Positions 1 to 8,925 of a DNA stretch of 64,000 nucleotides are shown here, one piece after another (the first letter of the stretch is position 1; the number at the start of each line of letters is the position of its first letter). The notes beneath the pieces are model-generated. The model was not told the origin of the DNA. It was given only the letters and a program-made list of their open reading frames with translations, and did no database searches. The stretch comes from Streptococcus caballi DSM 19004. Lineage in GTDB: Bacteria > Bacillota > Bacilli > Lactobacillales > Streptococcaceae. The translations under genes were made by a program, and so were the position numbers. The stretch lies in assembly GCF_000379985.1 (NCBI RefSeq), contig NZ_KB904118.1:2927-66926 (forward strand), read 5' to 3'.

Positions 1-2538
1 CGTGGTATTCCTATGACGGAGGCTTTTAACCAAGTTCATCGCTACAGCAAAGAGTCTTTCAATCAGCAGCATTCGCTGTTTCAGTATATTCAAATTTTTG
101 TCGTGTCAAATGGGACACGTACGCGCTATTTTGCCAATACGACAGCTCAGAATAAAAATAGTTTTGAATTTACCTGTGAGTGGGCAGACCGTAAGAATAA
201 GGTTATCCATGATTTAGAAGATTTTGCACAGACTTTCTTGAATAAACACGTTCTTTTATCTGTTTTGACCAAGTACTGTGTCTTTGATACGAATGATACA
301 CTTTTGATTATGCGTCCTTATCAGATTGCAGCAACGGAAGCTATTTTGAGACAAATTCACCTTGCACATGAAAATAAGCTTTATGGCAGTGTGGCAGCAG
401 GAGGCTATATTTGGCATACGACAGGTTCTGGTAAAACTCTGACTAGTTTTAAAGCTGCTAGACTGGCAACAGAGTTAGATTATATTGATAAAGTTTTCTT
501 TGTGGTTGACCGCAAGGACTTGGATTATCAGACCATGAAGGAATATCAAAAATTCCAAAAAGATTCTGTCAATGGCAGTAAGGACACGAAAGAACTTAAG
601 CGTGCGATTGAGACCAACGATAGTAAGATTGTTGTGACAACTATCCAGAAGTTCAATGAATTCGTGAAAAAGAATCCCAATCATCCTATTTTTGAAAAAC
701 AATGTGTCATGATTTATGATGAATGTCATCGGTCGCAGTTTGGTGAGGCACAAGGAAGAGTCCGAGAGAGTTTTAAGGCCAATTATCAATTTGGTTTTAC
801 AGGGACACCTATTTTTCAAGCGAATAGTTTGACAGGCAGACAGACCAGTGATGTCTTTGGTAAACAACTTCATGCTTATATCATTACAGATGCTATCCGT
901 GATGAAAAAGTATTAAAATTTAAGGTTGACTACAACTATATTAAGTCTTTTACACCTTCGACAAAATATCAAGAAATTATGGCAGCCGAGCAGGAAGCAG
1001 GCCACGAACGAGATGAGAAAAAACTTAAAAAGCTGGAGAAAAAATTATTGCTTCATCCAGAGCGTATTGCAACCATTTCTGAATATTTATTGAGTGTCTA
1101 TGGTGATAAAACGCATCGAAATACTATTTATCAGCGAAAGCAAAAGCGTCTTAAAGGCTTTAATGCTATGTTTGCAGTTCAAAGTGTGCAGGCAGCAAAA
1201 ATGTACTATGAGGAATTGAATCGTCAGCAAGATCATTTGCCTGAAGAGAAACGACTGAGAATTGCAACGATCTTTAGTTTTGCTCCTAATGAAGCCCAAG
1301 AGGCTTATGGTGCCATTGAAGATGAAACATTTGAGCCAACAGCAATGGATGCTTCAGCTAAAGAATTCTTAAGCAAGGCGATTTCAGATTATAATCAGCT
1401 TTTCCGAACGAATTTTTCAACAGAGGGCAAAGAATTTCAAAATTATTATAAGGATTTGTCTAAGCGTGTTAAAGAAAAGGAAGTTGATCTGCTGATTGTA
1501 GTAGGGATGTTTTTGACAGGTTTTGATGCGCCGACCATGAATACTCTATTTGTTGATAAAAATTTGCGTTATCATGGTTTGATTCAGGCTTATTCACGAA
1601 CCAACCGTATTTTGACGAAGGAGAAACCTTTTGGCAATATCGTTTGTTTCCGTGATTTAGAGCAGGCTACTAAAGATGCCTTGACTTTATTAGGTCAAGA
1701 AAATAGTATTCAGGTGGTGTTGGAAAAGAGTTTTTCCGAATACATGGATGGCTTTACTGATGAAGAAACTCAGATTACGGTGAGAGGTTACAAAGAAGTC
1801 TGTCAAGAACTTCTTGAGCGGTTTTCTGATCCAACAGAGATTGTCTTGGAATCTGAAAAGAAAGCATTTGTCGAACTGTTTGGTCAAGTGTTGAAATTGG
1901 AAAATGTCCTCCGTAATTTTGATGAATTTACGTCAGAAGAACGTCTGATTTCAGAAGGGATGATGCAGGATTTCCGAAGTGTTTATGTGGATATTCGTGA
2001 TGAAGCATACGGAGGCGGTCGTCAGGGTAAGAATGAGGAGACGGGCATTGATTTATCGGATATTGAGTTTGAAATTGAACTCTTAAAGACAGATGAAATT
2101 AGCTTGGATTATATTATTGCCTTGATTTCTGAAAAGTTAAAAGAAGACGAGTCAAAAGATGCTTTGAAAACTGAGATTTCCCGTGTTATCCGCTCAAGTA
2201 TTGATATGCGGGCGAAAGAACAGTTGGTTCTTGATTTTATCAATGAGACAGATTTAGAAGAACTCAAAGATCATAATACGATTTTAGAATCTTTTTATCG
2301 TTATGCTCGAATCAGAAAATCTAATGCGATTACCTCGTTAGCCGAAAAAGACCAATTACAAGGAAATTATCGTCCGTTCATTGAAAGAGCAGTTGAAAAA
2401 GGTTTTGTCTCCCATACTGGGACAGAACTCAATGACTTATTGCCACCAACTTCGCGTCGTCAAGGGGCACGTGAACGGAAGAAACAAGAAGTATTGTTGC
2501 ATATTCAAGCATTAGTAGAGACTTATACGGGAATATAA
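1..2538 (+). CDS. hsdR: Type I restriction enzyme R subunit HsdR, 5' end outside window
   Basis: This is the ATP-dependent translocase and nuclease subunit of a type I restriction-modification system, which cuts unmethylated DNA together with HsdM and HsdS. The frame is open from base 1, so the true N-terminus lies upstream; about 845 codons are present, whereas family members usually have about 1000. The visible start of the protein (SNGTRTRYFANT) belongs to the end of the nuclease region. A Walker A motif (TTGSGKT) lies near codon 138 counted from the ATG at 13, a DECHR box near codon 236, and TGTPI shortly after, which are SF2 motor motifs. A long helical C-terminal region follows, as expected for HsdM contact. 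The frame is intact to its stop and is followed by a strong hairpin. HsdM and HsdS are not in the window and are presumably upstream. Confidence 0.95.
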   Translation, partial: RGIPMTEAFNQVHRYSKESFNQQHSLFQYIQIFVVSNGTRTRYFANTTAQNKNSFEFTCEWADRKNKVIHDLEDFAQTFLNKHVLLSVLTKYCVFDTNDTLLIMRPYQIAATEAILRQIHLAHENKLYGSVAAGGYIWHTTGSGKTLTSFKAARLATELDYIDKVFFVVDRKDLDYQTMKEYQKFQKDSVNGSKDTKELKRAIETNDSKIVVTTIQKFNEFVKKNPNHPIFEKQCVMIYDECHRSQFGEAQGRVRESFKANYQFGFTGTPIFQANSLTGRQTSDVFGKQLHAYIITDAIRDEKVLKFKVDYNYIKSFTPSTKYQEIMAAEQEAGHERDEKKLKKLEKKLLLHPERIATISEYLLSVYGDKTHRNTIYQRKQKRLKGFNAMFAVQSVQAAKMYYEELNRQQDHLPEEKRLRIATIFSFAPNEAQEAYGAIEDETFEPTAMDASAKEFLSKAISDYNQLFRTNFSTEGKEFQNYYKDLSKRVKEKEVDLLIVVGMFLTGFDAPTMNTLFVDKNLRYHGLIQAYSRTNRILTKEKPFGNIVCFRDLEQATKDALTLLGQENSIQVVLEKSFSEYMDGFTDEETQITVRGYKEVCQELLERFSDPTEIVLESEKKAFVELFGQVLKLENVLRNFDEFTSEERLISEGMMQDFRSVYVDIRDEAYGGGRQGKNEETGIDLSDIEFEIELLKTDEISLDYIIALISEKLKEDESKDALKTEISRVIRSSIDMRAKEQLVLDFINETDLEELKDHNTILESFYRYARIRKSNAITSLAEKDQLQGNYRPFIERAVEKGFVSHTGTELNDLLPPTSRRQGARERKKQEVLLHIQALVETYTGI

Positions 2539-2554
2539 ACTTGTCACAAATGAT

Positions 2555-2590
2555 CAACACCATGGCGCCTATTGCCATGGTGTTGTTGCT
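2555..2590 (+). terminator. Probable rho-independent terminator of hsdR
   Basis: A perfect 12-bp stem (CAACACCATGGC, 2555-2566, with its complement at 2574-2585) closes a 7-nt loop, 16 bases after the hsdR stop. The T-tail is poor (TTGCTTTGG), so efficiency is uncertain. Confidence 0.7.
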
Positions 2591-2952
2591 TTGGTTGGGT
2601 GTAATAAAATTATCACATCAATTAGCAGACTAATCTAAAACTCTCTACCCTATACTATTTGTCATCTCTTGATGGCTTTTGACAAATGGCTGAGCGATGA
2701 GCAGATTTTGTCCATGAGCCGCCTGAAAGACATTCGATTATTTATGTCCTCCTTCTTTGCTGCGCTATTCTCCAAAGACGGACCGGTAGCTATCCAGCAC
2801 CTTAGCAAATTCAAGAAAAGCACTGGTCTGATTATTGTTAATATAAAGATATTTGATGATTTTGTGCGTGTGAGCTTTCAGTATGACTATGCAGGTTTTA
2901 ATTTGCCGTGCTTTGTGGTGCTTAACGAGCAGCATCTCTTATTTTGTTCATC
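2591..2952. other. Gap without a convincing gene
   Basis: A plus-strand frame runs from 2669 to 3043, but its last 90 bases are antisense to the yciI gene, it has no clear SD, and I do not recognise its product. The minus strand has short open pieces broken by stops. I treat the interval as non-coding or fully decayed. Confidence 0.5.
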
Positions 2953-3246
2953 TTATTCAGCTTCGACAAGTACTTTCAAGGACTTGGCATATTTACTTGG
3001 GACAAATTCGGTGATGTCGTACCGAGCAATGTGTTCTCTATAAAAGGGATCATGTCTGATGATGGCCTTAATCTCATCTTTACTGTCAGCCTTGGCTAAA
3101 ATCACACCGCCAACACGAGGCACTTGACGGCCAGAAGCGATGAAGTGACCATTCTCATAATAGCGATCCAAGTATTCAACGTGCTCAGGCAGAAATCTTT
3201 CCACTTCTTCAAGAGGTTTTAGATAAGTTAAGTTAATGATAAACAT
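2953..3246 (-). CDS. YciI family protein
   Basis: A 97-residue single-domain protein of the YciI family (ferredoxin-like fold). It begins MFIINLTYLKP and carries the conserved arrangement of an N-terminal beta strand, a helix (EVERFLPEHVEYLDRYYENG), an SGR segment and an HDPFYREHIARYDI stretch that holds the conserved His-Asp pair. Exact reactions are unknown for most members; some are dehydrochlorinases or accessory enzymes. I chose the ATG at 3246 because AGGAGA sits just upstream on the minus strand; an upstream in-frame ATG adds 16 unlikely residues. It is divergent from an HxlR regulator 90 bp away, which suggests that this regulator controls it. A truncated YciI copy occurs at 40194. 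Confidence 0.85.
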   Translation of the reverse strand: MFIINLTYLKPLEEVERFLPEHVEYLDRYYENGHFIASGRQVPRVGGVILAKADSKDEIKAIIRHDPFYREHIARYDITEFVPSKYAKSLKVLVEAE

Positions 3247-3256
3247 ACATCTCTCC

Positions 3257-3285
3257 TTGTTTCTATAAGATAATTTGATTATAAT
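3257..3285 (+). promoter_or_regulatory. Promoter for the HxlR regulator
   Basis: TTGTTT (3257-3262), a 17-bp spacer and TATAAT (3280-3285) lie in the divergent yciI/hxlR gap. A minus-strand TATAAT (3283-3278) overlaps it and may serve yciI, so one bound regulator could affect both genes. Confidence 0.6.
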
Positions 3286-3336
3286 ACAAGGCAAAAGGTC
3301 TGAAAAGTAGGCACATTTTTGTTAGTGGGAAGAAAT

Positions 3337-3651
3337 ATGGCACAAATTTCTTGGGATTGTAGTATCGCACCTGTACTTGAAATGATTGGTGTCAAATGGA
3401 CAATCAATGTCCTTTGGCAAATTCAAAAGCATGAGGGAATTCGTTTCAATCAGCTCAATCGAGATGTTAAAGGAATTACAACGATTATGCTGACGCGGAC
3501 GCTGGATAAACTTATGGCAGATGGGCTTGTCTCAAAAAAAGATTTTCAAGAAAATCCTCCTCATGTGGAGTATTTTCTGACAGATAAGGGAAGTAGTCTG
3601 ATGCCTCTTTTGAGAGAGCTGAGCCAGTGGGGGCAAGATTGGAGAGATTAG
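3337..3651 (+). CDS. HxlR family winged-helix transcriptional regulator
   Basis: A 104-residue protein with the hallmark HxlR layout: an N-terminal CSIAPVLEMIGVKW segment with the conserved Cys, a winged helix with FNQLNRDVKGIT and MLTRTLDKLMADGLV recognition elements, and a C-terminal helix that ends in a Trp-rich tail (QWGQDW). Family members bind DNA as dimers and often sense electrophiles or aldehydes through the Cys. The ATG at 3337 is preceded by GGGAAG at suitable spacing; a TTG six codons earlier (3319) is less likely. Its divergent neighbour is a YciI protein, the likely target. A second HxlR regulator lies at 54141-54461. Confidence 0.9.
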   Translation: MAQISWDCSIAPVLEMIGVKWTINVLWQIQKHEGIRFNQLNRDVKGITTIMLTRTLDKLMADGLVSKKDFQENPPHVEYFLTDKGSSLMPLLRELSQWGQDWRD

Positions 3652-4285
3652 CAGCTTTGTGGTGCTTTTATTTTTTTACCAATGTTTGGATATGCAGTAG
3701 GTTTTTAGGTGACAGTTTTGAAGGACAAGAGACCGGATAAAAGCGAACTTGTAAATAAAACCACACTATAACTTTAGTCTTGAAAAGAGCATTAAGATGA
3801 AGTAAACACCGTGTGGTCTTTGATTTTTAGCCCCTCAACCGCTGATTTTTCCCTAGCTCAAGTAGCAATCCCTCTTTTCTATCGTTTGAAAGCCAAGCTT
3901 ATCGATTAGTTGACCTTCAGTTCTAAATTTAGAGCACAACCTATTAATTGAGCTTTAATTTTAAATTAGAGTACAACTTATCGAAGCCTTGCTATTGGCA
4001 ATGAGAGCCTCGTCAATCAATCGTTTGACCTTTATTTTCAGAGACAGTCCTTAATGGACGGATGGGTGGGGGAAATCCTTGTGGTAAAAGGGTGCTACAA
4101 GCTGTCAGAACAGTGTTACAAGAGTTGTTTTATGGAAAATAAAAACGGCATCAAAGATCTGCTACGGAAAAGTTAGTTATTAAGGAAAAGAGGACAGTAA
4201 TTTGACAACAAGGCGCTAGGGTGCATCAGAAACGGCTCTTTGACATGTCATCAGTGTTGATTTAGCATTCTGTAATCTCCTTTGG
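3652..4285. other. Gene-poor gap with degenerate repeats
   Basis: No gene is supported in this 630-bp interval; all frames are broken. It contains degenerate direct repeats near 3911-3986, a 13-base string (3765-3777) that recurs at 41623-41635, and short AT-rich stretches. It ends at the ltrA promoter. Confidence 0.6.
3911..3986. repeat. Degenerate tandem repeat, two ~38-bp units
   Basis: Unit one starts TGACCTTCAGTTCTAAATTT and unit two TGAGCTTTAATTTTAAATTA; both continue with AGAG(C/T)ACAAC(C/T)TAT. A partial third copy (TGACCTTTATTTTCAG) lies near 4030. The units are diverged and have no open frame. Confidence 0.5.
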
Positions 4286-4314
4286 TTGCCAAGTGATGAC
4301 TTCTTTTTTATAAT
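4286..4314 (+). promoter_or_regulatory. Promoter of the first ltrA gene
   Basis: TTGCCA (4286-4291), exactly 17 bp, then TATAAT (4309-4314). The predicted start near 4321 gives a leader of about 34 nt with GGAGGA before the ATG at 4355. Confidence 0.8.
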
Positions 4315-4354
4315 ATGGTCAGTATTGTTTTAGCATGATAGATTTGGAGGAATC

Positions 4355-5500
4355 ATGGCAAAAGTAATTGCAAAGCGCGTGTCTAACTACGAGCTCTTTT
4401 ATGATTTGGTTTTTGTTTTAGCCATTTCACAGCTGACATCAACACTTCACCATATCACAGACAACCCTCGCTCGATTATTGTTTTTATTGTCAATAGTCT
4501 TATGGCACTCAGTATTTGGATGCAGCAGACTTTTTATCTGAATAAATACGGTGAGCGCGACCGTCTGGATATTTATATTAATATCGGTGCTATGTTTATT
4601 GTGGGAAATTTTGCCCAGATAATCGGTAAAGTTCAATACACTAATGCGGATGTGCTGCGATACAATGGTCTTCTGGTCGCATCTTATGTATTGATTATCC
4701 TGCAATATTATCTGCGGAGTCGCAGGATTGGCCTGACACGGGACATTAAGGCTGGTATTTTAAGTTTGTCCTTGTCCGCGGCTTGTTTTGCAGTTTTGAC
4801 TGCTGTTTACTTGTCTTTTCCTAGCGTTCAGGGGGCGCCTTATTTTTTCATCTTGTGGATTTTCCCACCTTTTATTCCTTGGATTTTAGCCAAGTATTTT
4901 GATTATCGGCTGATTAATTTTCCCCACCTGGTTGAGCGTTGCCAATTGATTACCATCATTACCTTTGGAGAGGCGGTTTTAGCCATTATTCGGTCTTATC
5001 CCGTGACAAGCCGACCGTTTATCGGTTTTATGGTTTTTGTCGGCATGTCCTTTATGTTCATTTCCTATATTTCACAGACTTATCTCAATATCAATCACCA
5101 TCAGGTGACGCGAGCCAATGCTCTGATTTTTGCCCATATCTTCCTGATTACGGGGCTTAATATTTTTACCGTTTCCGAGGAGCTCTGGGCAAACAATCAC
5201 CATCGTGAGTGGGGCATGGTTCTCTTTGTTGTTGGTTTTCTGATGTATTATACCAGTCTCATGGTGACCTCTATCTACAATGATTCTAGCTTGCGCCTTC
5301 ACAAAGGCCATCATGTTCTCTATGCTGTGGTTGGCTTACTTGGGATGACACTCATTATTTTACTCAATAAGTATCGCTTTATTTCGGTGACGATCTTTGT
5401 CGCTACAGCTTACGCCTATAATCTTATCAGCCTTATACATCGTCGAAATGTTCGTCGCAAACTGGCTAAGAAATTGGCAACACATGCCCATCACAAATAA
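4355..5500 (+). CDS. ltrA: Low temperature requirement protein A (LtrA) family membrane protein
   Basis: A 381-residue polytopic membrane protein with roughly ten hydrophobic segments. The N-terminal ELFYDLVFVLAISQL motif and the central PHLVERCQLITIITFGEAVLAI motif are the two conserved LtrA signatures, with the Glu residues inside helices. LtrA was named from Listeria growth at low temperature; its transport or enzymatic role is not established. The ATG is set by a strong GGAGGA SD, and a good promoter sits directly upstream. It is a single-gene unit. A paralogue with the same two motifs lies at 38969-40090, next to a TMEM175-like gene. Confidence 0.92.
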   Translation: MAKVIAKRVSNYELFYDLVFVLAISQLTSTLHHITDNPRSIIVFIVNSLMALSIWMQQTFYLNKYGERDRLDIYINIGAMFIVGNFAQIIGKVQYTNADVLRYNGLLVASYVLIILQYYLRSRRIGLTRDIKAGILSLSLSAACFAVLTAVYLSFPSVQGAPYFFILWIFPPFIPWILAKYFDYRLINFPHLVERCQLITIITFGEAVLAIIRSYPVTSRPFIGFMVFVGMSFMFISYISQTYLNINHHQVTRANALIFAHIFLITGLNIFTVSEELWANNHHREWGMVLFVVGFLMYYTSLMVTSIYNDSSLRLHKGHHVLYAVVGLLGMTLIILLNKYRFISVTIFVATAYAYNLISLIHRRNVRRKLAKKLATHAHHK

Positions 5501-6103
5501 GATTGGACAATCATTAAGGAGAAGCTCTGTGAGGGTTTCTTTTTATTATTGCGAGCAATATACCAACTTCCTTTGATTTTTTACACTTTGAGAATCAATA
5601 ATCGCGTAGTTTGGAGAGACGACCCTACCAGCTTTCACTCGCTTTTTTTAATAAGTTCTGTCAAAACGGAACCCCACAGACCAGTTGCCTTAGCACAACG
5701 AAAGAAGCTCCATATAGTTGGATTAGGAGGGAAGTTATGTTGGAGCATACGCCAGTGACAGCCTGTTTTGGTCATGTACAAAGTCGCATTAACCAGCTCC
5801 CGTTTAGATCATTTATAGGTGCGGTGTTTTGAGAAACAGGGTTCAAGCTTGGTATTCTTTATCAGTTAAATCAGTTTCATACGTTTGTCTTGGCATATGT
5901 TTAGTTTGACATTTTTTGTGAATACAGGTTCTCAGTTTCATTCTTCCAGTTGTTGAAATAAGAAGAGTGGGTGAGTTCATCTAGAGAAAAGGTAAATCAT
6001 TGCAATAATCGCCTATTTTTGCAACAATAGTAGCATCAAGTGATTTTAAGAAGGAGAAGTGGTTTTTTTAATTCAAACTCACACTTTTTGAAGACAAGCG
6101 ATC
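5501..6103. other. Gene-poor gap after ltrA
   Basis: No recognised gene. A TTGACA at 5906-5911 has no matching -10 at normal spacing. Short AT-rich and T-run sequences precede the membrane-protein gene at 6104. The only SD-preceded frame is the small one at 5737-5832, listed separately. Confidence 0.5.
5737..5832 (+). CDS. Possible small ORF or gene remnant, 31 aa
   Basis: The ATG follows AGGAGG with 6-bp spacing, and the frame encodes MLEHTPVTACFG and 19 more residues before a TGA. The SD quality is the only evidence of translation. The sequence is not recognised and has no signal peptide or membrane segment. The frame stays open upstream to 5611, so it may be the end of a decayed larger gene. 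Confidence 0.25.
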   Translation: MLEHTPVTACFGHVQSRINQLPFRSFIGAVF

Positions 6104-7831
6104 ATGATAAAACATCTTAAGACTAAGCACTCGACCTACTGCCTGATGATAGCCTTCGTCGCTTTTATCTTGATATTACCACAACTCATATCTGGAAATA
6201 TGGTGCTGGGGTCGGATGTCATTTTTCATTTTAATCGATTTTATGATGCGGCGGAGCAAGTGCGGCATTTGAACTTTGATTATTTTATATCTTTGTATGG
6301 TTTTCAGCAGTCGGGACGGATTGTCAATGCTTTATATGGTCCAGTACTTTCTTATTGCCAGGGAGTGCTGGTCTTGGTGAGCAGGAATTGGTTCACTTAT
6401 CAACTGTTATCAAACTGGATTTTGTATTGCCTGGCTGGTCTATCAATGTATATCTTTTTGATAAAGACAAAGTTGAAAAAGCCTTATGCGTTGATAGGAA
6501 GTTTGGTTTATCTGTCCACCTATTCTATCCAGTATTGGATTATCAAGCAGGGCTTTACCAGCTGGGGAGCGGCTTTGTTACCCCTAGCGTTGAGCATTCT
6601 CTTTCAACTGACAGAGACTAAGCAAGTTCCCAAGTGGCTATTGGGGATTTACACAGCTATGATGGTTCAGACTCATATGTTGACCTCGCTTATCTTGGTG
6701 TTGATTGACATTCCTTTCTTTGGCTATGCCTTTTTCCAAAATCGCCAAAAGGGTAAATTTATCAGAGATTTGGTCAGGGAGATAGTAATCTTTATTTGCT
6801 TGACCTTAAATGTCGGGCTAGCTTATGTGAGTGTCTTTGCTCGCAATCAGATGGCTAGACCTTTCATTAATCATGAGATGAGTTATTCTACCATCAACCA
6901 GCACAGTTTTTATTGGCTCCTAAATCCTGCTATCCTTGCTCCCATTTTAGTTGTGATTTATCTTGTTTTTGTATGGAAATGGTGGTCAATGACGGCTAGT
7001 AACAGAATTTGGCTTGGGGTAATGACCTTTATGTTGCTATTGTCGACTAGTCTTGTTCCTTGGGACTGGCTAATTAAGCAGAATAATTCGGTGGCAGAAC
7101 TGGTGCAATTTCCTTTTCGTTTTTTTGTCCCTGTGTCTGTCATTGCCATTTACCTGATTTTGAAGATTTGCAGTCGGGTTCAAGGTCTACAACCTTATCT
7201 GAAAATCCTGCTCCCGATTGGCCTGGTGATTAGTCTTATGCAGTCTCTGTTTCTTTTGGTTAGTGCGACAGCACATTGGAATACTGAGACAAATTTCATG
7301 CCTTCACAGTACAAGGTGATCTTTAACGGTGATATTGCTAGCGTTAAGCAGTCTTTTTACGATAGAGATAAGAAGAAAGCGTTGGACTTGGTTGCCAAGG
7401 GAACACCTGATTACTTGCCCATTTACCCCAAGCGGTCAGGTGATAAGCAAAATCGTTACGACCTCTACCTGTCGAAAATTGTGGCAGCCAATAAGAAGTT
7501 TACAAAAACAGTTACTCATGGGGGACTGCAGGTTGAGTGGCAAGGAACGTCAAGCACTGAGATGGAGGTTCCTGTGGTAGTCTATAAGGATACGGTAGTC
7601 ATTCTCAATGGTAAAGAAATAGCACACAGGCAGCTGAATCTGAGTAGTATAGGAACCCCATCTGTTAAGCAAAAAAACCATCAAACAAATACTCTCTTTA
7701 TCTACTACAGGACTGGGCTGTTAGAAAAAGCGATGCTGGCAGGGACAGTCTTATCATGGCTAGTTGTTTTATACCATTTAGCCCATCGCCTTGGTCGCAA
7801 GCAACTGGTGACACAGATATTTAAGAAATAA
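6104..7831 (+). CDS. Large polytopic membrane protein, GT-C/YfhO-like, function unknown
   Basis: 575 residues with an N-terminal membrane segment, then a long polytopic region of about 11-12 helices, a soluble stretch (about residues 400-530) and one last helix followed by RLGRKQLVTQIFKK. The first external loop contains GSDVIFHFNRF, the acidic loop-1 pattern (Asp after the first helix) typical of GT-C glycosyltransferases and of YfhO and PTPS-related membrane proteins. That suggests lipid-linked sugar transfer to wall polymers, but no specific substrate can be named. No strong SD is seen directly before the ATG at 6104; AAGGAGAAG lies about 45 nt upstream, too far to act on this codon, and an in-frame stop at 6089 limits upstream extension. 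Confidence 0.7.
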   Translation: MIKHLKTKHSTYCLMIAFVAFILILPQLISGNMVLGSDVIFHFNRFYDAAEQVRHLNFDYFISLYGFQQSGRIVNALYGPVLSYCQGVLVLVSRNWFTYQLLSNWILYCLAGLSMYIFLIKTKLKKPYALIGSLVYLSTYSIQYWIIKQGFTSWGAALLPLALSILFQLTETKQVPKWLLGIYTAMMVQTHMLTSLILVLIDIPFFGYAFFQNRQKGKFIRDLVREIVIFICLTLNVGLAYVSVFARNQMARPFINHEMSYSTINQHSFYWLLNPAILAPILVVIYLVFVWKWWSMTASNRIWLGVMTFMLLLSTSLVPWDWLIKQNNSVAELVQFPFRFFVPVSVIAIYLILKICSRVQGLQPYLKILLPIGLVISLMQSLFLLVSATAHWNTETNFMPSQYKVIFNGDIASVKQSFYDRDKKKALDLVAKGTPDYLPIYPKRSGDKQNRYDLYLSKIVAANKKFTKTVTHGGLQVEWQGTSSTEMEVPVVVYKDTVVILNGKEIAHRQLNLSSIGTPSVKQKNHQTNTLFIYYRTGLLEKAMLAGTVLSWLVVLYHLAHRLGRKQLVTQIFKK

Positions 7832-7915
7832 AGTCAAAAAGAGAGCGAATTATATTAGTACACTTTGAAGAAGTGATAATGCAGGCTCTAAGCAAATAAA
7901 CGAAGGAGGAAATTG

Positions 7916-8302
7916 ATGTTACTCGTTGGTGTAAAAGAAGAAAAGGGGTGGCTCACATCCAAGTGGCAATTAACCTATCCAGTAGGCTGGCAGCGAATTT
8001 GTAAGGCGGCAAATTCAGCCTATGATTATTATGATAATCTAGAAATTTTAATTGATAATGTGAAGGTTGATTTGTCATCCAAAAACGACCTTCTAAAACT
8101 TGAAGAGGGGGGAGCGATGACCATCCGAGGTATGTCAAAAATTATCAGGGTTCCGCTGATGATTACATTTTTCAACCAGTCAGATGTTGTCAATGTCTGG
8201 GTGGCTTGTGCCTCAGAAGAATTTAAAGAAGCTGACTATCAAAACTTTAATCGCTCTCTGGGACAATACCTCGGCAGTATGGAATTAGCCATGTATTATT
8301 AA
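7916..8302 (+). CDS. Hypothetical soluble protein, 128 aa
   Basis: I do not recognise this protein. It is predicted soluble, rich in Trp and Tyr near the N-terminus (TYPVGWQRICKAANSAYDYYDN), and has no signal peptide or membrane helix. The ATG at 7916 follows AAGGAGG with 6-bp spacing, so translation is likely; a TTG directly before it is not needed. The next gene follows after 25 bp and encodes a membrane protein, so the two may be one operon. Confidence 0.6.
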   Translation: MLLVGVKEEKGWLTSKWQLTYPVGWQRICKAANSAYDYYDNLEILIDNVKVDLSSKNDLLKLEEGGAMTIRGMSKIIRVPLMITFFNQSDVVNVWVACASEEFKEADYQNFNRSLGQYLGSMELAMYY

Positions 8303-8327
8303 TGTCATAGAGTAAAGGTGAGATACT

Positions 8328-8813
8328 ATGAATCTTGGATTTTCCTATGTCGGTCTAATGTTTCTTATCATGCTGATCATACCAAATCTAATTTGGACAA
8401 AGAATAAACCTAAAGATTATGACAGATATGTTGTTAGCGAAAATAAATTGCTTTTAGTCTTAGAGAGAATTGGGGAAGTTTCAGTATCCTGTCTCTCACT
8501 CATCTTTTTAGATTTTAACTTAACACCTTGGTCAAAATGGTCTTGGTGGTTAGTGTTGGCTTTCGTCCTCATGATCTTTTATGAGATGTTCTGGTTAAGG
8601 TATTTTAGAAGCAAGAAAACTCTGCAAGACTTTTACAGCAGTTTTTTTGGAATCCCTGTTGCAGGTGCGACCCTCCCTGTTTTAGCATTCTTTCTTTTAG
8701 CTGTTTACGGAAAAAATCACTTACTTGCCTGTGCTGTTACAATTCTCGGAATAGGACATGTTTGTATTCATTTAGAGAATAAAAGAAAATTAGGTTTTAG
8801 AGAGAATGACTGA
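8328..8813 (+). CDS. Hypothetical membrane protein, 161 aa
   Basis: A small integral membrane protein with four or five hydrophobic segments (residues about 3-20, 45-60, 70-92, 104-125 and 130-145). The first is followed by KNKPKDYDRYV, a basic cytosolic loop. AAAGGTGAG before the ATG is an acceptable SD. No family could be assigned from the sequence. It lies 25 bp after the 7916 gene and about 60 bp before the xseA promoter, and so ends the unit that may begin at 7916. Confidence 0.6.
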   Translation: MNLGFSYVGLMFLIMLIIPNLIWTKNKPKDYDRYVVSENKLLLVLERIGEVSVSCLSLIFLDFNLTPWSKWSWWLVLAFVLMIFYEMFWLRYFRSKKTLQDFYSSFFGIPVAGATLPVLAFFLLAVYGKNHLLACAVTILGIGHVCIHLENKRKLGFREND

Positions 8814-8875
8814 TATTAACTAGAGTGGCAATGTAGCGCTTTTCGTATTTTATATCTACTAAGTTTACTATTTTT

Positions 8876-8884
8876 TGGTATAAT
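8876..8884 (+). promoter_or_regulatory. Extended -10 promoter for the xseA operon
   Basis: TGG-TATAAT (8876-8884) forms an extended -10; no clear -35 is present. The predicted start near 8891 gives a leader of about 35 nt before the GTG at 8926. Confidence 0.6.
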
Positions 8885-8925
8885 TGTATGAGTATGCAAA
8901 TGAGTACAGAAAGAAGGGTGTCTGC

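Noticed and set aside
475..873. Antisense frames inside hsdR and other genes
   Set aside because: Shadows of strongly supported coding frames; no SD and no domain.
2669..3043. Plus-strand frame of 124 codons
   Set aside because: Its end is antisense to the well-supported yciI, it lacks an SD and has no recognisable domain.
8884..8925. N-terminal extension of xseA from the ATG at 8884
   Set aside because: That ATG overlaps the -10 box, and the GTG at 8926 gives the normal start and length.
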